DNA from: Alcaligenes faecalis
GTDB lineage: Bacteria > Pseudomonadota > Gammaproteobacteria > Burkholderiales > Burkholderiaceae_B
Reading direction: 5' to 3'
DNA: 64,000 bases
Assembly (NCBI RefSeq): GCF_009497775.1
Contig: NZ_CP031012.1
Location: forward strand, 1,798,001-1,862,000
The translations under genes and the position numbers were made by a program. Shown here in pieces: positions 1 through 8,878 of the stretch. Every line of letters starts with the position of its first letter. Positions within the stretch are counted from its first letter, which is position 1. The notes beneath the pieces are model-generated. The model was not told where the DNA came from, ran no database searches, and was given only the letters and a program-made list of their open reading frames with translations.

Positions 1-188
1 TGAAAATCTAGAACTGCACCGGGAGCTTGTCCTTTCAGATGCTTGTAGGCCCGGCTGAACGTCGCCTGCAAGGTGTAGCCTAAACGCTGGGCGAAGGCGA
101 CGTGGGACAGGTAGGATTGGCTTGCCAAATGCAGGGTCGGCCCTGTTTCTGGGTTTACGGTCTTCGTATAGGCTCTGTCTGCGGCCAT
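1..188 (-). pseudogene. AraC-type regulator C-terminal fragment, running off the left edge
   Basis: A reading frame on the minus strand opens at an ATG at 188, inside the last codons of thiD in another frame, and stays open to the window edge. Its translation contains HVAFAQRLGY followed by ATFSRAYKHLKGQAPG, which is the second helix-turn-helix and signature of AraC/XylS proteins. The first helix-turn-helix and any sensor domain are missing, because the thiD gene occupies the place where they should be. I read it as the remnant of a truncated AraC regulator, though a very short HTH protein continuing past the edge is possible. The 3' end is not visible. Confidence 0.45.
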
Positions 189-979
189 AAAGCATGGAAG
201 TGATGGACCGGACCTTGCCCCAGGCCGATCTGCAATTGGTCGGCAGCGGCCAAAGCGCCATTCAGGTATTCCTTGGCCAAACCCACCGCAGCCGGTACGC
301 TGCGGCCCGGTAGCAAGGCGGCAATGGCGGAGGATAGCGAGCAGCCCGTGCCATGCGTGTTGCGTGTCGGGATGCGGGGCGACTGAAAAACATGGCTTTG
401 CCCCTGGCCTTGCAGCAAGTCCACACTGTCCGGGCCGTCCAGATGGCCGCCCTTGAGCAGCACCCACTCAGGGCCCAGCAAGCACAGTTCGCTTAAGGTG
501 CTGTGCATCTCTTGCAGCGAGGCGGGTTCCGGTTTTTGCAGCAGATCGCCCGCTTCAGGCAAGTTGGGGGTGAGCAGGGTGCACATGGGCAGCAGCTTGT
601 CGCGCACGACGGACACGGCTTCGGGGCTCAGCAAACGATCCCCGCTTTTGGCGACCATGACCGGGTCCAGCACAATCGGGCAGTCCAGGCCGTGATGGTG
701 CAGGCGGTCTGCAATTGCTTCCGCAATCCCTGCATTGGCGATCATGCCGATCTTGATGGCATCCACGCGCACATCCTCAAACACCGCGTCCAGCTGGTCC
801 GCCACAAAGTCCGGCTCCAGCGCCACAAAACGCCGCACGCCCTGGGTGTTTTGCGCGACTACGGCCGTAATCACGCTCATGCCGTAGGCGCCCAAGGCGT
901 ACATGGCTTTCAGATCCGCCTGAATACCAGCGCCGCTGGTCGGGTCCGTGCCCGCAATACTCAATACATTGGGAATCAT
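155..979 (-). CDS. thiD: Hydroxymethylpyrimidine/phosphomethylpyrimidine kinase ThiD
   Basis: This 274-residue ribokinase-fold protein phosphorylates 4-amino-5-hydroxymethyl-2-methylpyrimidine (HMP) to HMP-P and then HMP-PP, the pyrimidine precursor of thiamin. The N-terminal [18 protein letters not shown] and the C-terminal [15 protein letters not shown], with its anion-hole glycines and catalytic Cys, are diagnostic. Length matches the family (about 265). Its ATG overlaps the stop of the upstream Nudix gene by four bases, so the two are translationally coupled and share the TPP riboswitch upstream. The cytosolic thiamin role is therefore supported by both sequence and context. Confidence 0.95.
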   Translation of the reverse strand: MIPNVLSIAGTDPTSGAGIQADLKAMYALGAYGMSVITAVVAQNTQGVRRFVALEPDFVADQLDAVFEDVRVDAIKIGMIANAGIAEAIADRLHHHGLDCPIVLDPVMVAKSGDRLLSPEAVSVVRDKLLPMCTLLTPNLPEAGDLLQKPEPASLQEMHSTLSELCLLGPEWVLLKGGHLDGPDSVDLLQGQGQSHVFQSPRIPTRNTHGTGCSLSSAIAALLPGRSVPAAVGLAKEYLNGALAAADQLQIGLGQGPVHHFHALWPQTEPIRRP

Positions 980-1449
980 GCCTGGCCTGCCTGATCTTGA
1001 GTGGCAGCCAATGCCAGTGCCTGACGGGCAACTCGGACTACATCAAAGCTGTGTGCCACATCCAGGTTGTCCAATTCGGCATTGCTGAACCAGCGCGCGT
1101 CCAGAGCGTCATCGCCTGCCTGCGGCTCACCTTGTTGCCAGCGAAACAGCACGGCAATCAGGATGAAATGTGAATAGGCCAAGGGTGTGGCGCTGGGCTC
1201 GCGGTCAAACACATCCAATGCATCAAAGACCTGCAAGGCCTGGCCTTGTACGCCGGTTTCTTCGGCCAGTTCCCGATGGGCCGCCGCCATGATGGTTTCT
1301 CCCGCGCGAATCTTGCCGCCCGGAAAGGCCCAGCGTCCGGCATCGGGCCGATTGGCGCGGCGTATCAGCAAAATCCGGTCGTGATGGATGACGGCAGCCA
1401 GGGTGGCGGCAACCGGGCCGACGGGGGAGGGAGAGTGGTCAGAAGACAA
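976..1449 (-). CDS. Nudix hydrolase in a TPP-riboswitch operon
   Basis: A 157-residue Nudix protein. The Nudix box is complete: G45, E51 and the R59-E60-L61-A62-E63-E64-T65-G66-V67 core fit GX5EX7REUXEEXGU, so it should bind Mg2+ and hydrolyse a nucleoside diphosphate linked to another moiety. The exact substrate cannot be read from the sequence. It lies between a TPP riboswitch and thiD and overlaps thiD by four bases, which suggests a thiamin-linked housekeeping role such as hydrolysing damaged or toxic thiamin pyrophosphates or HMP-PP, as Nudix proteins linked to thiamin genes do elsewhere. An ADP-ribose pyrophosphatase-like activity is the alternative. Confidence 0.85.
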   Translation of the reverse strand: MSSDHSPSPVGPVAATLAAVIHHDRILLIRRANRPDAGRWAFPGGKIRAGETIMAAAHRELAEETGVQGQALQVFDALDVFDREPSATPLAYSHFILIAVLFRWQQGEPQAGDDALDARWFSNAELDNLDVAHSFDVVRVARQALALAATQDQAGQA

Positions 1450-1506
1450 GATAGCAACTCCTAGTCAAGGATAGCCATCCGGCAGCAAGCGGCGAGCAGG
1501 TACATA

Positions 1507-1607
1507 CCCGTCCCTTCGCCGGCATGACCCGGATCAGGTTCAACGGGTCACTGCGGTGCAATCTGGCCAGGCAGTTTCTCAGCCTGCTCGCCAGGCTCCC
1601 CTCGGTG
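1507..1607 (-). promoter_or_regulatory. TPP riboswitch (THI element)
   Basis: Read on the minus strand, the segment has the conserved THI-box pieces in order: GGGGAGCCTGG, GGCTGAGA, a variable P3 arm, then GACCCGTTGAACCTGATC, CGGGTCATGCCGGCG and AAGGGA. These form the P2-P5 helices that bind thiamin pyrophosphate. It sits about 60 bases before the Nudix start codon and should shut off the Nudix-thiD operon when TPP is plentiful. No clear U-tract terminator follows it, so control may act on the ribosome binding site. Confidence 0.95.
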
Positions 1608-1610
1608 AAA

Positions 1611-1634
1611 AGACCGTTCCTGTAAAAACGGTCT
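1611..1634 (-). terminator. Rho-independent terminator after the tautomerase gene
   Basis: AGACCGTT and AACGGTCT form a perfect 8-bp stem with an 8-base loop. On the minus strand it is followed by TTTT just before the riboswitch begins, so it separates the tautomerase gene from the thiamin operon. Confidence 0.75.
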
Positions 1635-1657
1635 GGGCGAGTATACCTGTCTTTAGC

Positions 1658-2047
1658 CTACAGCTCCCCCGTCAAAAACTGCGCTCGCCCACGCCCGAAG
1701 GACCAGTCTGCATCGCTGTTTTCTACCAGAGCGATGATCAGGTCATTGGGCGACACGCCACAGTTCTGTTCCAGCCGCTCTGCCAGCAAGCGGTAGAACT
1801 GGACTTTCTGGATATCGCTGCGGGGGCGGGACACGATGTGCAGCAGTACCACTTTGTTGCTACGCGGGTAGCCCAGGCCAGTGTCTTCCAGCACCAGTTC
1901 GCCAGGACGATGCTGGGTGACGCATTGGTAGCGGTCGCTGGCAGGAACATCAAAGGCTTGCACCATGGCTTGGTGCGTGGTGTCCAGCAGCAGGCGCAGT
2001 TCTTCGTCGTTGCGGCCTTGGATCAGATCAAATTTCAGTAATGGCAT
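1658..2047 (-). CDS. Tautomerase family protein (4-oxalocrotonate tautomerase-like)
   Basis: 129 residues beginning Met-Pro-Leu. The proline exposed after Met removal is the catalytic base of the tautomerase superfamily. The length and the internal VLLHIVSRPRSDIQK region fit the single-chain Tautomerase_2 type rather than the 60-residue 4-OT subunit. The substrate is unknown; relatives act on keto-enol acids or halogenated acrylates. It ends at a terminator and lies 80 bases downstream of hmp on the same strand, so it may be co-transcribed with hmp. Confidence 0.8.
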   Translation of the reverse strand: MPLLKFDLIQGRNDEELRLLLDTTHQAMVQAFDVPASDRYQCVTQHRPGELVLEDTGLGYPRSNKVVLLHIVSRPRSDIQKVQFYRLLAERLEQNCGVSPNDLIIALVENSDADWSFGRGRAQFLTGEL

Positions 2048-2127
2048 GGTGGTTCACCTTGATGAGAGTGCAGGGAAATCGGGCAGGCCATCCACTCGAC
2101 ACGCAGGCCAAAGTGGATGGCTCTGCA

Positions 2128-3312
2128 TCAGTTCAGCTCCTCGGCGGGGCCAAAGAACTCGTAATGGCTTTGTTCATCGGGCAGGCCCAGCTCGCGCAGA
2201 GTGCGTCTGATCAAGGCCATAAAGGGTTTGGGGCCCAGGTAATAGGCATCGAACTGGCCGTCACAGGGCAGCCATTGGCTCAGTTGCATAGCCGTGGGGC
2301 GGCCTATGGCGTGGGGCTGTGGACCGGATAGGGCTGTGTGTTCTTCATACACCACATAAGCCTGAAAACGCGGATAGCGGTTCGCCCAGGTGGTGAGCTG
2401 GTTGGCAAAGGCGTGGACGTGCACATTGCGGGCGTAGTGGATAAAGGTGATGGGGCGTTCGGTCTGCAAGGCCGCCTCCACCATGGCCAGGGTGGGGGTA
2501 ATGCCGACGCCACCACTGATGAAAACCTGATGCCTGTCGTTGTGACGCAAGCTGAACTGTCCGGCAGGTGGGAACAGGTCCAGCGTGTCGCCTTTCTGGA
2601 TCTGATCGTGCAGAAAGTTGGAGGCCAGACCACGGGCTTCCCGCTTGACGCTGATGCGGTAGCTGCGCCCATTGGGGGCTGCAGACAGGGAGTAGTTGCG
2701 GCGAATTTCTTCACCGTTGACCTTCAGGCGCAGGCCTATGTATTGGCCGGGCTTGAAGTTCAGTACGGGTTTGCCGTCAACCGGCTCCAGATAAAAAGAG
2801 GTGATCTCCTGGCTTTCAGGGACTTTGCGTATTACCTGAAAGGCGCGTGCGCCCCGCCAGCCGCCGGGGGCGGTGGCCATATCGTCGTAAATCAGACGTT
2901 CGGCTTCGATCAGCAAATCCGCCAGTTGCTGGTAGGCGGCCGCCCAACCGGCTATGACCTCATTGGTCGCGACGTTCTCGCCCAGGACTTCGCGTATGGC
3001 TTGCAACAGACACGTGCCCACAATCGGGTAGTGCTCGGGCTGGATTTGCAGGGCGACGTGTTTGTTGACGATCTGGCTGGCCAAGGGGCCCAGGGTTTCC
3101 AGTTGGTCGATATGGCGGGCGTAAGTCAGCACGCCATTGGCCAGAGCGCGTTGCTGGGTGCCGCTGGCTTGATGGGCCTGGTTGAACAGGGGGCGCACCT
3201 GTGGGTAATCGCGCAGCATCAATTCATAAAAATGGGTGGTCAAGGCTTCGCCGCCGGTTTCCAGCAGCGGCACGGTGGCCTTGATGATGTCGCGTTGAGC
3301 GTCTGTCAGCAT
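2128..3312 (-). CDS. hmp: Flavohaemoglobin (nitric oxide dioxygenase)
   Basis: 394 residues. An N-terminal globin domain (about 1-140) is followed by FAD-binding (RKVPESQEITSFYLEP onward) and NAD(P)H-binding modules. It converts nitric oxide to nitrate using O2 and NAD(P)H in the cytosol. Starting at the ATG at 3312 puts Tyr29, Gln53 and the proximal His85 at the numbering of E. coli Hmp, which favours it over a TTG three codons earlier. GQYIGLRL and GGVGITPTL are the flavin and nucleotide motifs. It lies 92 bases downstream of mmsA on the same strand. I saw no convincing NsrR or NorR site. Confidence 0.95.
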   Translation of the reverse strand: MLTDAQRDIIKATVPLLETGGEALTTHFYELMLRDYPQVRPLFNQAHQASGTQQRALANGVLTYARHIDQLETLGPLASQIVNKHVALQIQPEHYPIVGTCLLQAIREVLGENVATNEVIAGWAAAYQQLADLLIEAERLIYDDMATAPGGWRGARAFQVIRKVPESQEITSFYLEPVDGKPVLNFKPGQYIGLRLKVNGEEIRRNYSLSAAPNGRSYRISVKREARGLASNFLHDQIQKGDTLDLFPPAGQFSLRHNDRHQVFISGGVGITPTLAMVEAALQTERPITFIHYARNVHVHAFANQLTTWANRYPRFQAYVVYEEHTALSGPQPHAIGRPTAMQLSQWLPCDGQFDAYYLGPKPFMALIRRTLRELGLPDEQSHYEFFGPAEELN

Positions 3313-3404
3313 AAGAATCAAAAGGTAAAGAGGGTGAAACAGGAAGCGTTGGCAGCAGGGAGCACCTGCTGCCGGAATAGCTGGCGGATGAGTGGTGGCC
3401 GTGT

Positions 3405-4922
3405 TTATTGCGCGGTGGGCATCACAAATTCCGCGCCTTTGGCGATGCTTTCTGGCCAGCGCTGCATGATGGATTTCTGCTTGGTGTAAAAGCGGACCCC
3501 TTCTTCGCCATAGGCGTGCATGTCGCCAAACAGGCTCTTTTTCCAGCCGCCAAAACCGTGCCAGGCCATAGGCACGGGAATCGGGACATTGATTCCCACC
3601 ATGCCGACCTGGATGCGGCGCGCAAACTCGCGGGCCACATTGCCGTCGCGGGTAAAGCAGGCCACGCCATTGCCGAATTCATGGGCATTGATCAGGTCCA
3701 CGGCTTGTTTCAGGTCCGCCACGCGCAGGCAGCCTAGTACCGGCCCAAAGATTTCTTCTTTGTAGATGCGCATGTCCGGGGTCAGGCCGTCGAACAAGGT
3801 GCCACCCATCCAGAAACCGTCCTCGCAACCTTCACCGGCCTGGCTGCCCTGGAAGTGACGGCCATCGACCAGCAGTTGTGCGCCTTCCTGTACGCCCAGC
3901 GCGATGTAGTTGGAGATGCGTTCGTGTGCGGCACGGGTCACGATGGGACCCATTTCGGCGGCCAGGTTTTCCCCGTTCAGCACTTTCAGCGTTTTCGTGC
4001 GCTTGATCAGTTTGGGGATGAGCTTGTCAGCCACATCACCGACCAATACCGCCACGCTAATGGCCATGCAGCGCTCGCCTGCGGAGCCGTAGCCTGCGCC
4101 AATCAAGGCATCCACGGCCTGATCGATGTCCGCGTCTGGCATCACCACCATATGGTTCTTGGCACCGCCCAGGGCTTGAACGCGCTTGCCGTGACGGGCG
4201 CCGGTTTCGTAGATGTAGTTTGCAATCGGGGTGGAGCCGACAAAGCTCACCGCCTGTACTTGCGGGTGTTCCAGCAGGGCGTCGACCGCTTCCTTGTCGC
4301 CTTGCACCACGTTGAACACGCCATCGGGCAGACCAGCTTGCTTGAACAAATTGGCAATGAACAGCGAGGGGCTGGGGTCAGTCGGGCTGGGTTTAAGGAC
4401 AAAGGTATTTCCGGCTGCGATGGCAACCGGGAACATCCACATGGGCACCATGACGGGGAAGTTGAAGGGAGTCACTCCGGCCACGACGCCCAAAGGCTGG
4501 CGCAAGGTCCAGTTGTCGATATTGCTGGAAACCTGTTCGGTGTAATCGCCTTTCAGCAGCTGCGGGATGCCACATGCAAATTCCACAATATCAATGCCGC
4601 GCGCCACTTCACCCTGGGCGTCCGTAAAGACCTTGCCATGCTCGGCAGTAATCAGATGGGCCAGCTCGTCCTTATGTTCATTGAGCAATTGCAGAAACTT
4701 GAACATGACTCGGGCACGGCGAATGGGCGGGGTGTCGGCCCACTTGGGGAAGGCCTGCGCTGCGGCCTGAACCGCGTCGTCAACTTCAGCATGGGTGGCC
4801 AGCGGCACATGGCCGGTGACGGCGCCGGTAGCCGGGTTGGTCACCTCCAGGTGGCGGCCCGAGGCGCCAGGCACGATGTGGCCATTTATATAGTGATCGA
4901 TATGGACAGCAGAGTGAGTCAT
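3405..4922 (-). CDS. mmsA: CoA-acylating methylmalonate-semialdehyde dehydrogenase
   Basis: 505 residues of the aldehyde dehydrogenase superfamily. [15 protein letters not shown], the nucleotide-binding FVGSTPIA and the catalytic Cys in AGERCMA are the MmsA hallmarks. The C-terminal [16 protein letters not shown] separates it from other ALDHs. It oxidises methylmalonate or malonate semialdehyde to propionyl-CoA or acetyl-CoA with NAD+ and CoA, in valine, inositol or beta-alanine breakdown. Divergent from the DUF485-actP acetate uptake pair across a 422-bp region with a long inverted repeat, which suggests shared control of acyl-unit metabolism. No mmsB or other valine genes are nearby. Confidence 0.95.
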   Translation of the reverse strand: MTHSAVHIDHYINGHIVPGASGRHLEVTNPATGAVTGHVPLATHAEVDDAVQAAAQAFPKWADTPPIRRARVMFKFLQLLNEHKDELAHLITAEHGKVFTDAQGEVARGIDIVEFACGIPQLLKGDYTEQVSSNIDNWTLRQPLGVVAGVTPFNFPVMVPMWMFPVAIAAGNTFVLKPSPTDPSPSLFIANLFKQAGLPDGVFNVVQGDKEAVDALLEHPQVQAVSFVGSTPIANYIYETGARHGKRVQALGGAKNHMVVMPDADIDQAVDALIGAGYGSAGERCMAISVAVLVGDVADKLIPKLIKRTKTLKVLNGENLAAEMGPIVTRAAHERISNYIALGVQEGAQLLVDGRHFQGSQAGEGCEDGFWMGGTLFDGLTPDMRIYKEEIFGPVLGCLRVADLKQAVDLINAHEFGNGVACFTRDGNVAREFARRIQVGMVGINVPIPVPMAWHGFGGWKKSLFGDMHAYGEEGVRFYTKQKSIMQRWPESIAKGAEFVMPTAQ

Positions 4923-4991
4923 GGTTTCAGTCTCCTTGTTTGATGTCTGGAAAGCAGAGCTATCTGTAGGGAAGATAGAAGACTGAATGAA

Positions 4992-5237
4992 TCATGTAAA
5001 ATGATGAATAGTGATTTGATAGATCATTAATAATGAATCTAAAGGCGATCTATCCAAGGGCGGCTCAGACGGGCCTGAGATTTACCCTAATCACGGACTA
5101 AATGTTGGCAGGAGTCGGTGCCAGGCGGCCTTGAGACTAAGAGGCCGCAAGCCAGCAGCTTGGCGGCGCGAGGGGAATGGCCTGTTTATAAATCACGGAA
5201 AGAGATTTTAATCATCAGGATTCATCATTTTACTTGA
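4992..5237. promoter_or_regulatory. Divergent control region with a 17/18 inverted repeat between mmsA and DUF485-actP
   Basis: The 422-bp gap (4923-5344) between divergent mmsA and actP genes holds TCATGTAAAATGATGAAT at 4992-5009 and, in inverse orientation at 5220-5237, TCAAGTAAAATGATGAAT, matching at 17 of 18 positions and about 210 bp apart. Further TGAT/ATCA pieces lie beside each copy. I infer paired binding sites for one regulator acting on both promoters. A GC-rich hairpin near 5144-5168 lacks a T-tract. I could not place confident -35/-10 or sigma-54 elements. Confidence 0.5.
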
Positions 5238-5344
5238 TCTATGGCTGCGCCTATCTTCAAGGCACATAAGCGGCGGTCTGTGGCAGAGCCAAGGTTCTGA
5301 GGCCGCTGTGACACAAATTCATCCACACGCCTTCAGGAGACAAC

Positions 5345-5656
5345 GTGAACACCATGACAACCCTGGCCGGTATCCGGCAACAGCCGCAATTCAAGGAACT
5401 GGTCCGACGCAGACGCCATTTTGTAGCCTGGCTGACGGCGCTGACCTTGCTGCCGTACTACGCCTTTATTCTGGTCGCCAGTTTTGCGCCGCAACTGCTG
5501 GCGACCACGCTGTCGGCAAACAGCATTATCAATGTGGGCTGGCCGCTGGGCTTTGCCTTGATTCTGGGTACCTGGTTGCTGACGGGTTTGTATATTCGAC
5601 GTGCCAATGGCGAGTTTGATGCCCTGACGGCCTTGATTCTGAAGAGGGCCAGATGA
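5345..5656 (+). CDS. DUF485 membrane protein (YjcH-like)
   Basis: 103 residues with two predicted membrane spans (about 28-50 and 62-84) after a basic N-terminus containing [12 protein letters not shown], typical of the DUF485 family. E. coli yjcH is likewise placed directly before actP. It probably helps assemble or regulate the sodium:acetate symporter. Its stop overlaps the actP start by four bases, so the two are coupled. The ATG at 5345 follows an AGGAG-type ribosome site. Confidence 0.88.
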   Translation: MNTMTTLAGIRQQPQFKELVRRRRHFVAWLTALTLLPYYAFILVASFAPQLLATTLSANSIINVGWPLGFALILGTWLLTGLYIRRANGEFDALTALILKRAR

Positions 5657-7329
5657 TGCGCCGCCTTTCTTCCATTGCTGTTCTGCTTGCTTTATCCGGT
5701 CTGGCCTTTGCCGTGCAAGCGGACCCGGCTGCCTTGCAGGAGGTGCAAAAGCAGCCCATCAATATCACGGCCATTGTGATGTTCCTGGCCTTTGTGCTCG
5801 GCACCTTGGGCATCACTTATTGGGCCGCGTCCAAGACCAAGTCCATGGATGACTTCTACACCGCTGGGGGCGGGGTGACGGGCTTTCAGAATGGTTTGGC
5901 CCTGGCCGGAGACTATATGTCTGCCGCCGCCTTGCTGGGCCTGACCAGCATGATTTTCTTTAACGGCTACGACGGCATGATTTATGCCATCAGCTTTTTC
6001 GTGGCCTGGCCTTTGTTGCTGTTCCTGTTTGCCGAGCGCATTCGCAATCTGGGCCGCATCACGATTGCCGACATCAGTTCTTTCCGTCTGGACCAGAACC
6101 GTATCCGTACCTTGATGGCCTTTGGTTCCTTAACCGTGGTCTGTTTTTATCTGGTGGTGCAGATGGTGGGAGCCGGGCAGTTGATTCAATTGCTGTTCGG
6201 CCTGCAATACAACCATGCCGTGATTGCCGTGGGTTTGCTGATGGTGATCTACGTGACCTTTGGCGGCATGGTAGCCACGACGTGGGTGCAGATCATCAAG
6301 GCTGTGCTTTTGCTGCTGGGCGGCACCTTGTTGGCGGTTCTGGCTTTGAGCCGTTTTGGTTTTTCGCTGGAGGCCTTGTTTGTGAAGGCGGTGGAGGTTC
6401 ACAAGAACGGTGCGGCTATTTTGCTGCCCAGCAAGCTGGTTTCCGACCCGATTGCCATGATCTCGCTGTCGATTGGTCTGGTATTCGGGACTGCCGGTTT
6501 GCCGCATATTCTGATGCGCTTTTTCACCGTTCCCGATGCCAAACAAGCGCGTAAATCCGTTTTCGTCGCAACCGGCTTCATCGGCTTTTTCTTCCTGATT
6601 GTGGGCGTGCTGGGCATGGCAGCAATTGTGATCGTGGGCCAGGACCCGAGCTTTTATGAAGGCGGCCAGCTAGGCGGTAATTTGATTGGTGGCGGCAATA
6701 TGCCCGTCATGCACTTGGCCAAAGCCTTGGGCGGTGATCTGTTTCTGGGCTTTTTGTCTGCCGTTGCCTTCGCCACGATTCTGGCGGTGGTCGCGGGGCT
6801 GACCATGGCCGGAACCTCGGCCATCTCGCATGACTTGTATGCCATGGTCATCAAGAAAAATCAGGTGGACTCAGCCAAGGAACGCCGCGTCTCCAAGATT
6901 GCCTCGGTGTGTCTGGGTGTGCTGGCCGTGGTACTGGGCATCTTGTTCAAGGATCAAAACATTGCCTTTCTGGTGGCGCTGACCTTCGGGGTCGCGGCGT
7001 CCGTCAATTTTCCCATTCTGGCCTTGTCCATGTTCTGGAAGGGCTTGACCACGCGCGGCGCCTTGATCGGTGGCGTGGCCGGGCTGTTGAGTGCTGTTGG
7101 TCTGGTGATTTTGTCACCGGCTGTCTGGGTCAAGGTACTGGGCAATGAGCAGGCGATTTTTCCCTATGACTATCCCGCCATTATTTCCATGAACGTGGCT
7201 TTCTTCTTTACCTGGCTGGGCTCGGTGACCGACCGCAGCGCCCAGGCGGCGCTGGAGCAAGCCCGTTTCGAGGATCAGTTTGTGCGGGCGCATACCGGCA
7301 TTGGGGCGTCGGGCCTGGTGAATCACTAA
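5653..7329 (+). CDS. actP: Cation/acetate symporter ActP
   Basis: 558 residues of the solute:sodium symporter (SSS) family. A cleavable-looking N-terminal segment (about 1-24, ending VQA) is followed by some 13 hydrophobic spans. [26 protein letters not shown] sequence near residues 65-85 is characteristic of acetate/short-chain carboxylate permeases. It imports acetate, and probably propionate or glycolate, with a cation across the inner membrane. Coupled to DUF485 upstream and closed by a GC-rich terminator at 7346-7379. Divergent from mmsA, which makes acetyl- or propionyl-CoA. Confidence 0.93.
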   Translation: MMRRLSSIAVLLALSGLAFAVQADPAALQEVQKQPINITAIVMFLAFVLGTLGITYWAASKTKSMDDFYTAGGGVTGFQNGLALAGDYMSAAALLGLTSMIFFNGYDGMIYAISFFVAWPLLLFLFAERIRNLGRITIADISSFRLDQNRIRTLMAFGSLTVVCFYLVVQMVGAGQLIQLLFGLQYNHAVIAVGLLMVIYVTFGGMVATTWVQIIKAVLLLLGGTLLAVLALSRFGFSLEALFVKAVEVHKNGAAILLPSKLVSDPIAMISLSIGLVFGTAGLPHILMRFFTVPDAKQARKSVFVATGFIGFFFLIVGVLGMAAIVIVGQDPSFYEGGQLGGNLIGGGNMPVMHLAKALGGDLFLGFLSAVAFATILAVVAGLTMAGTSAISHDLYAMVIKKNQVDSAKERRVSKIASVCLGVLAVVLGILFKDQNIAFLVALTFGVAASVNFPILALSMFWKGLTTRGALIGGVAGLLSAVGLVILSPAVWVKVLGNEQAIFPYDYPAIISMNVAFFFTWLGSVTDRSAQAALEQARFEDQFVRAHTGIGASGLVNH

Positions 7330-7345
7330 GTATCACTATCAGCGT

Positions 7346-7379
7346 GTCACCTCAGGGGGCTTGCCCCCGGTGACCTTTT
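7346..7379 (+). terminator. Terminator after actP
   Basis: GTCACC and GGTGAC flank an inner GGGGG-CTTG-CCCCC stem (7346-7374), followed by CTTTTC. It lies 17 bases past the actP stop. The next gene starts 19 bases later, so some read-through is possible. Confidence 0.7.
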
Positions 7380-7392
7380 CAAGGAGGTAATC

Positions 7393-7938
7393 ATGCAATT
7401 GCGAGACAACGGACTCAGGTTCTCGCCCATCACTATTGTGCTGCACTGGCTTGTAGCGGCCTTGCTGTTTTCCATTCTGGGCTTGGGGGTGGCCATTGCC
7501 CAAAGCCCCGGCGAGGCGCGGCTGGTGCCGCTGCAAAATCTGCTGGGGACGTTGCTGTTCCTGATTTCCATCTACCGCTTCTGGGCGCGAGTGACGTCTT
7601 TTCACCCCTTGCCAGTGGGTTCGCCCAATCCGGTGGAAGTGATTGTGGCCCGTTCCGTGGCGACAGCCCTGGCCTTGGCGATGGTGCTGTTGCCTGTCGC
7701 CGTCTGGCTGTCTCGTGCGGCGGCTGGGGTGGCGGTGGAACTGCCCGGTGGCCTGGCTTTGCCTACCTTGATCAGCCCGAATGAGCAGGTCAAAGCCGTG
7801 GTGGATGTGCTGTTCAATATTGGCGCCACAGCCTTTTTGGCGGGGCTGGCCTTGCACCTTTTCGGGGCATTCAAGAACCATTTTGTACTGAAGAATCTGG
7901 CCCTGCGGCGCATGCTGGGCAAACAGGTGGAGTTGTAA
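7393..7938 (+). CDS. Cytochrome b561 family membrane protein
   Basis: 181 residues with four predicted membrane spans. His18 in IVLHWL and His155/His163 near the C-terminus in LHLFGAFKNH fit the haem-ligand pattern of bacterial cytochrome b561, a di-haem protein moving electrons between quinol and periplasmic acceptors. An AGGAGG ribosome site precedes the ATG. It ends three bases before the nitronate monooxygenase gene, so the two are probably co-transcribed. The electron partner is not evident. Confidence 0.85.
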   Translation: MQLRDNGLRFSPITIVLHWLVAALLFSILGLGVAIAQSPGEARLVPLQNLLGTLLFLISIYRFWARVTSFHPLPVGSPNPVEVIVARSVATALALAMVLLPVAVWLSRAAAGVAVELPGGLALPTLISPNEQVKAVVDVLFNIGATAFLAGLALHLFGAFKNHFVLKNLALRRMLGKQVEL

Positions 7939-7941
7939 ATC

Positions 7942-8874
7942 ATGAGCGAAGCAAATCGAGATTTTGCGGGCAATGTCATCACAGAAATGTGCGGTGTGCA
8001 GTACCCGATTTTTCTGGCGGGCATGGCTGCGATTTCCGGGCCACAATTGGTGGCGGCGGTAGCGAATGCGGGCGGGTTCGGTGTGCTGGGCGGCTTGCGT
8101 CTGGCTCCCTTGATGCTGCGTAAATGGCTACGGGAAACCAGGGCGCTGACGGACCAGCCTTTCGGGGTGAATGTGGTGCCGCAGTTTGGTGGCCCGGAGG
8201 TGTTCGAAGCCCAGTTTCAGGTGATCTTGCAGGAGCGGCCCCGCATCCTGTCGCTGTTCTATGCAGAGGACTATTCCGCCGACATGATTCCCCGTGCCAA
8301 AGACGCTGGCATGATCGTGATGGTGCAGACCGGCACGGCGGCTTTGGCTCGCAAAGCGATTGCGCATGGAGCCGACATTATCGTCGCTCAAGGCAGTGAG
8401 GGTGGTGGCCACCTGAATCGCGGCACCATTGGATTGATGTCTTTGCTACCCGCGATTCTGGACTGTGCCCAAGGCCGTCCCGTACTGGCAGCAGGCGGGA
8501 TTACTACCCGCCAGGATGTCAGGGCGGCCATGAGTCTGGGGGCTTCCGGCGTACTGGTGGGCACGGCCTTTCTGGCTAGCGAGGAGTCTAATGCGCACCC
8601 GCTCTACAAGCAAAAGATTCTGGAAGCGAGTACGGACGATACGGAATATCGCACCGGCTATTCCTTTGGTTGGACCTATGGCACCCCGCATCGCGTCATT
8701 CCCAACCGCGACAAGTGGAATGTGCTGCGTCTGGTCGGGGGAGGGGCGCGGGCGATTGATAAGGACAGAATGGCCAGGAAGCTGTCTTTGTATGCTGGTC
8801 AGGGCGTGGGCAAGATCCACAGCATTGTGCCAGCGGCAGAACGGGTCGCGGAGCTGGCCTTGGGCTTGTCCTGA
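7942..8874 (+). CDS. Nitronate monooxygenase (2-nitropropane dioxygenase family)
   Basis: 310-residue FMN-dependent TIM-barrel enzyme. PIFLAGMAAISGPQLVAAVA, AQGSEGGGH with its catalytic/flavin His, and VLAAGGI followed by GVLVGTAFLA are the family fingerprints. Such enzymes oxidise alkyl nitronates (for example propionate-3-nitronate) to carbonyl compounds and nitrite, or act as NAD(P)H:flavin/quinone reductases. It directly follows the b561 gene and is convergent with a LysR gene (4-bp gap). Which activity applies cannot be told from sequence. Confidence 0.85.
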   Translation: MSEANRDFAGNVITEMCGVQYPIFLAGMAAISGPQLVAAVANAGGFGVLGGLRLAPLMLRKWLRETRALTDQPFGVNVVPQFGGPEVFEAQFQVILQERPRILSLFYAEDYSADMIPRAKDAGMIVMVQTGTAALARKAIAHGADIIVAQGSEGGGHLNRGTIGLMSLLPAILDCAQGRPVLAAGGITTRQDVRAAMSLGASGVLVGTAFLASEESNAHPLYKQKILEASTDDTEYRTGYSFGWTYGTPHRVIPNRDKWNVLRLVGGGARAIDKDRMARKLSLYAGQGVGKIHSIVPAAERVAELALGLS

Positions 8875-8878
8875 CGCT

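Noticed and set aside
3855-4943. A 362-residue open frame on the plus strand opposite mmsA.
   Set aside because: It is the antisense shadow of mmsA, with His/Gly-rich low-complexity translation and no ribosome site.
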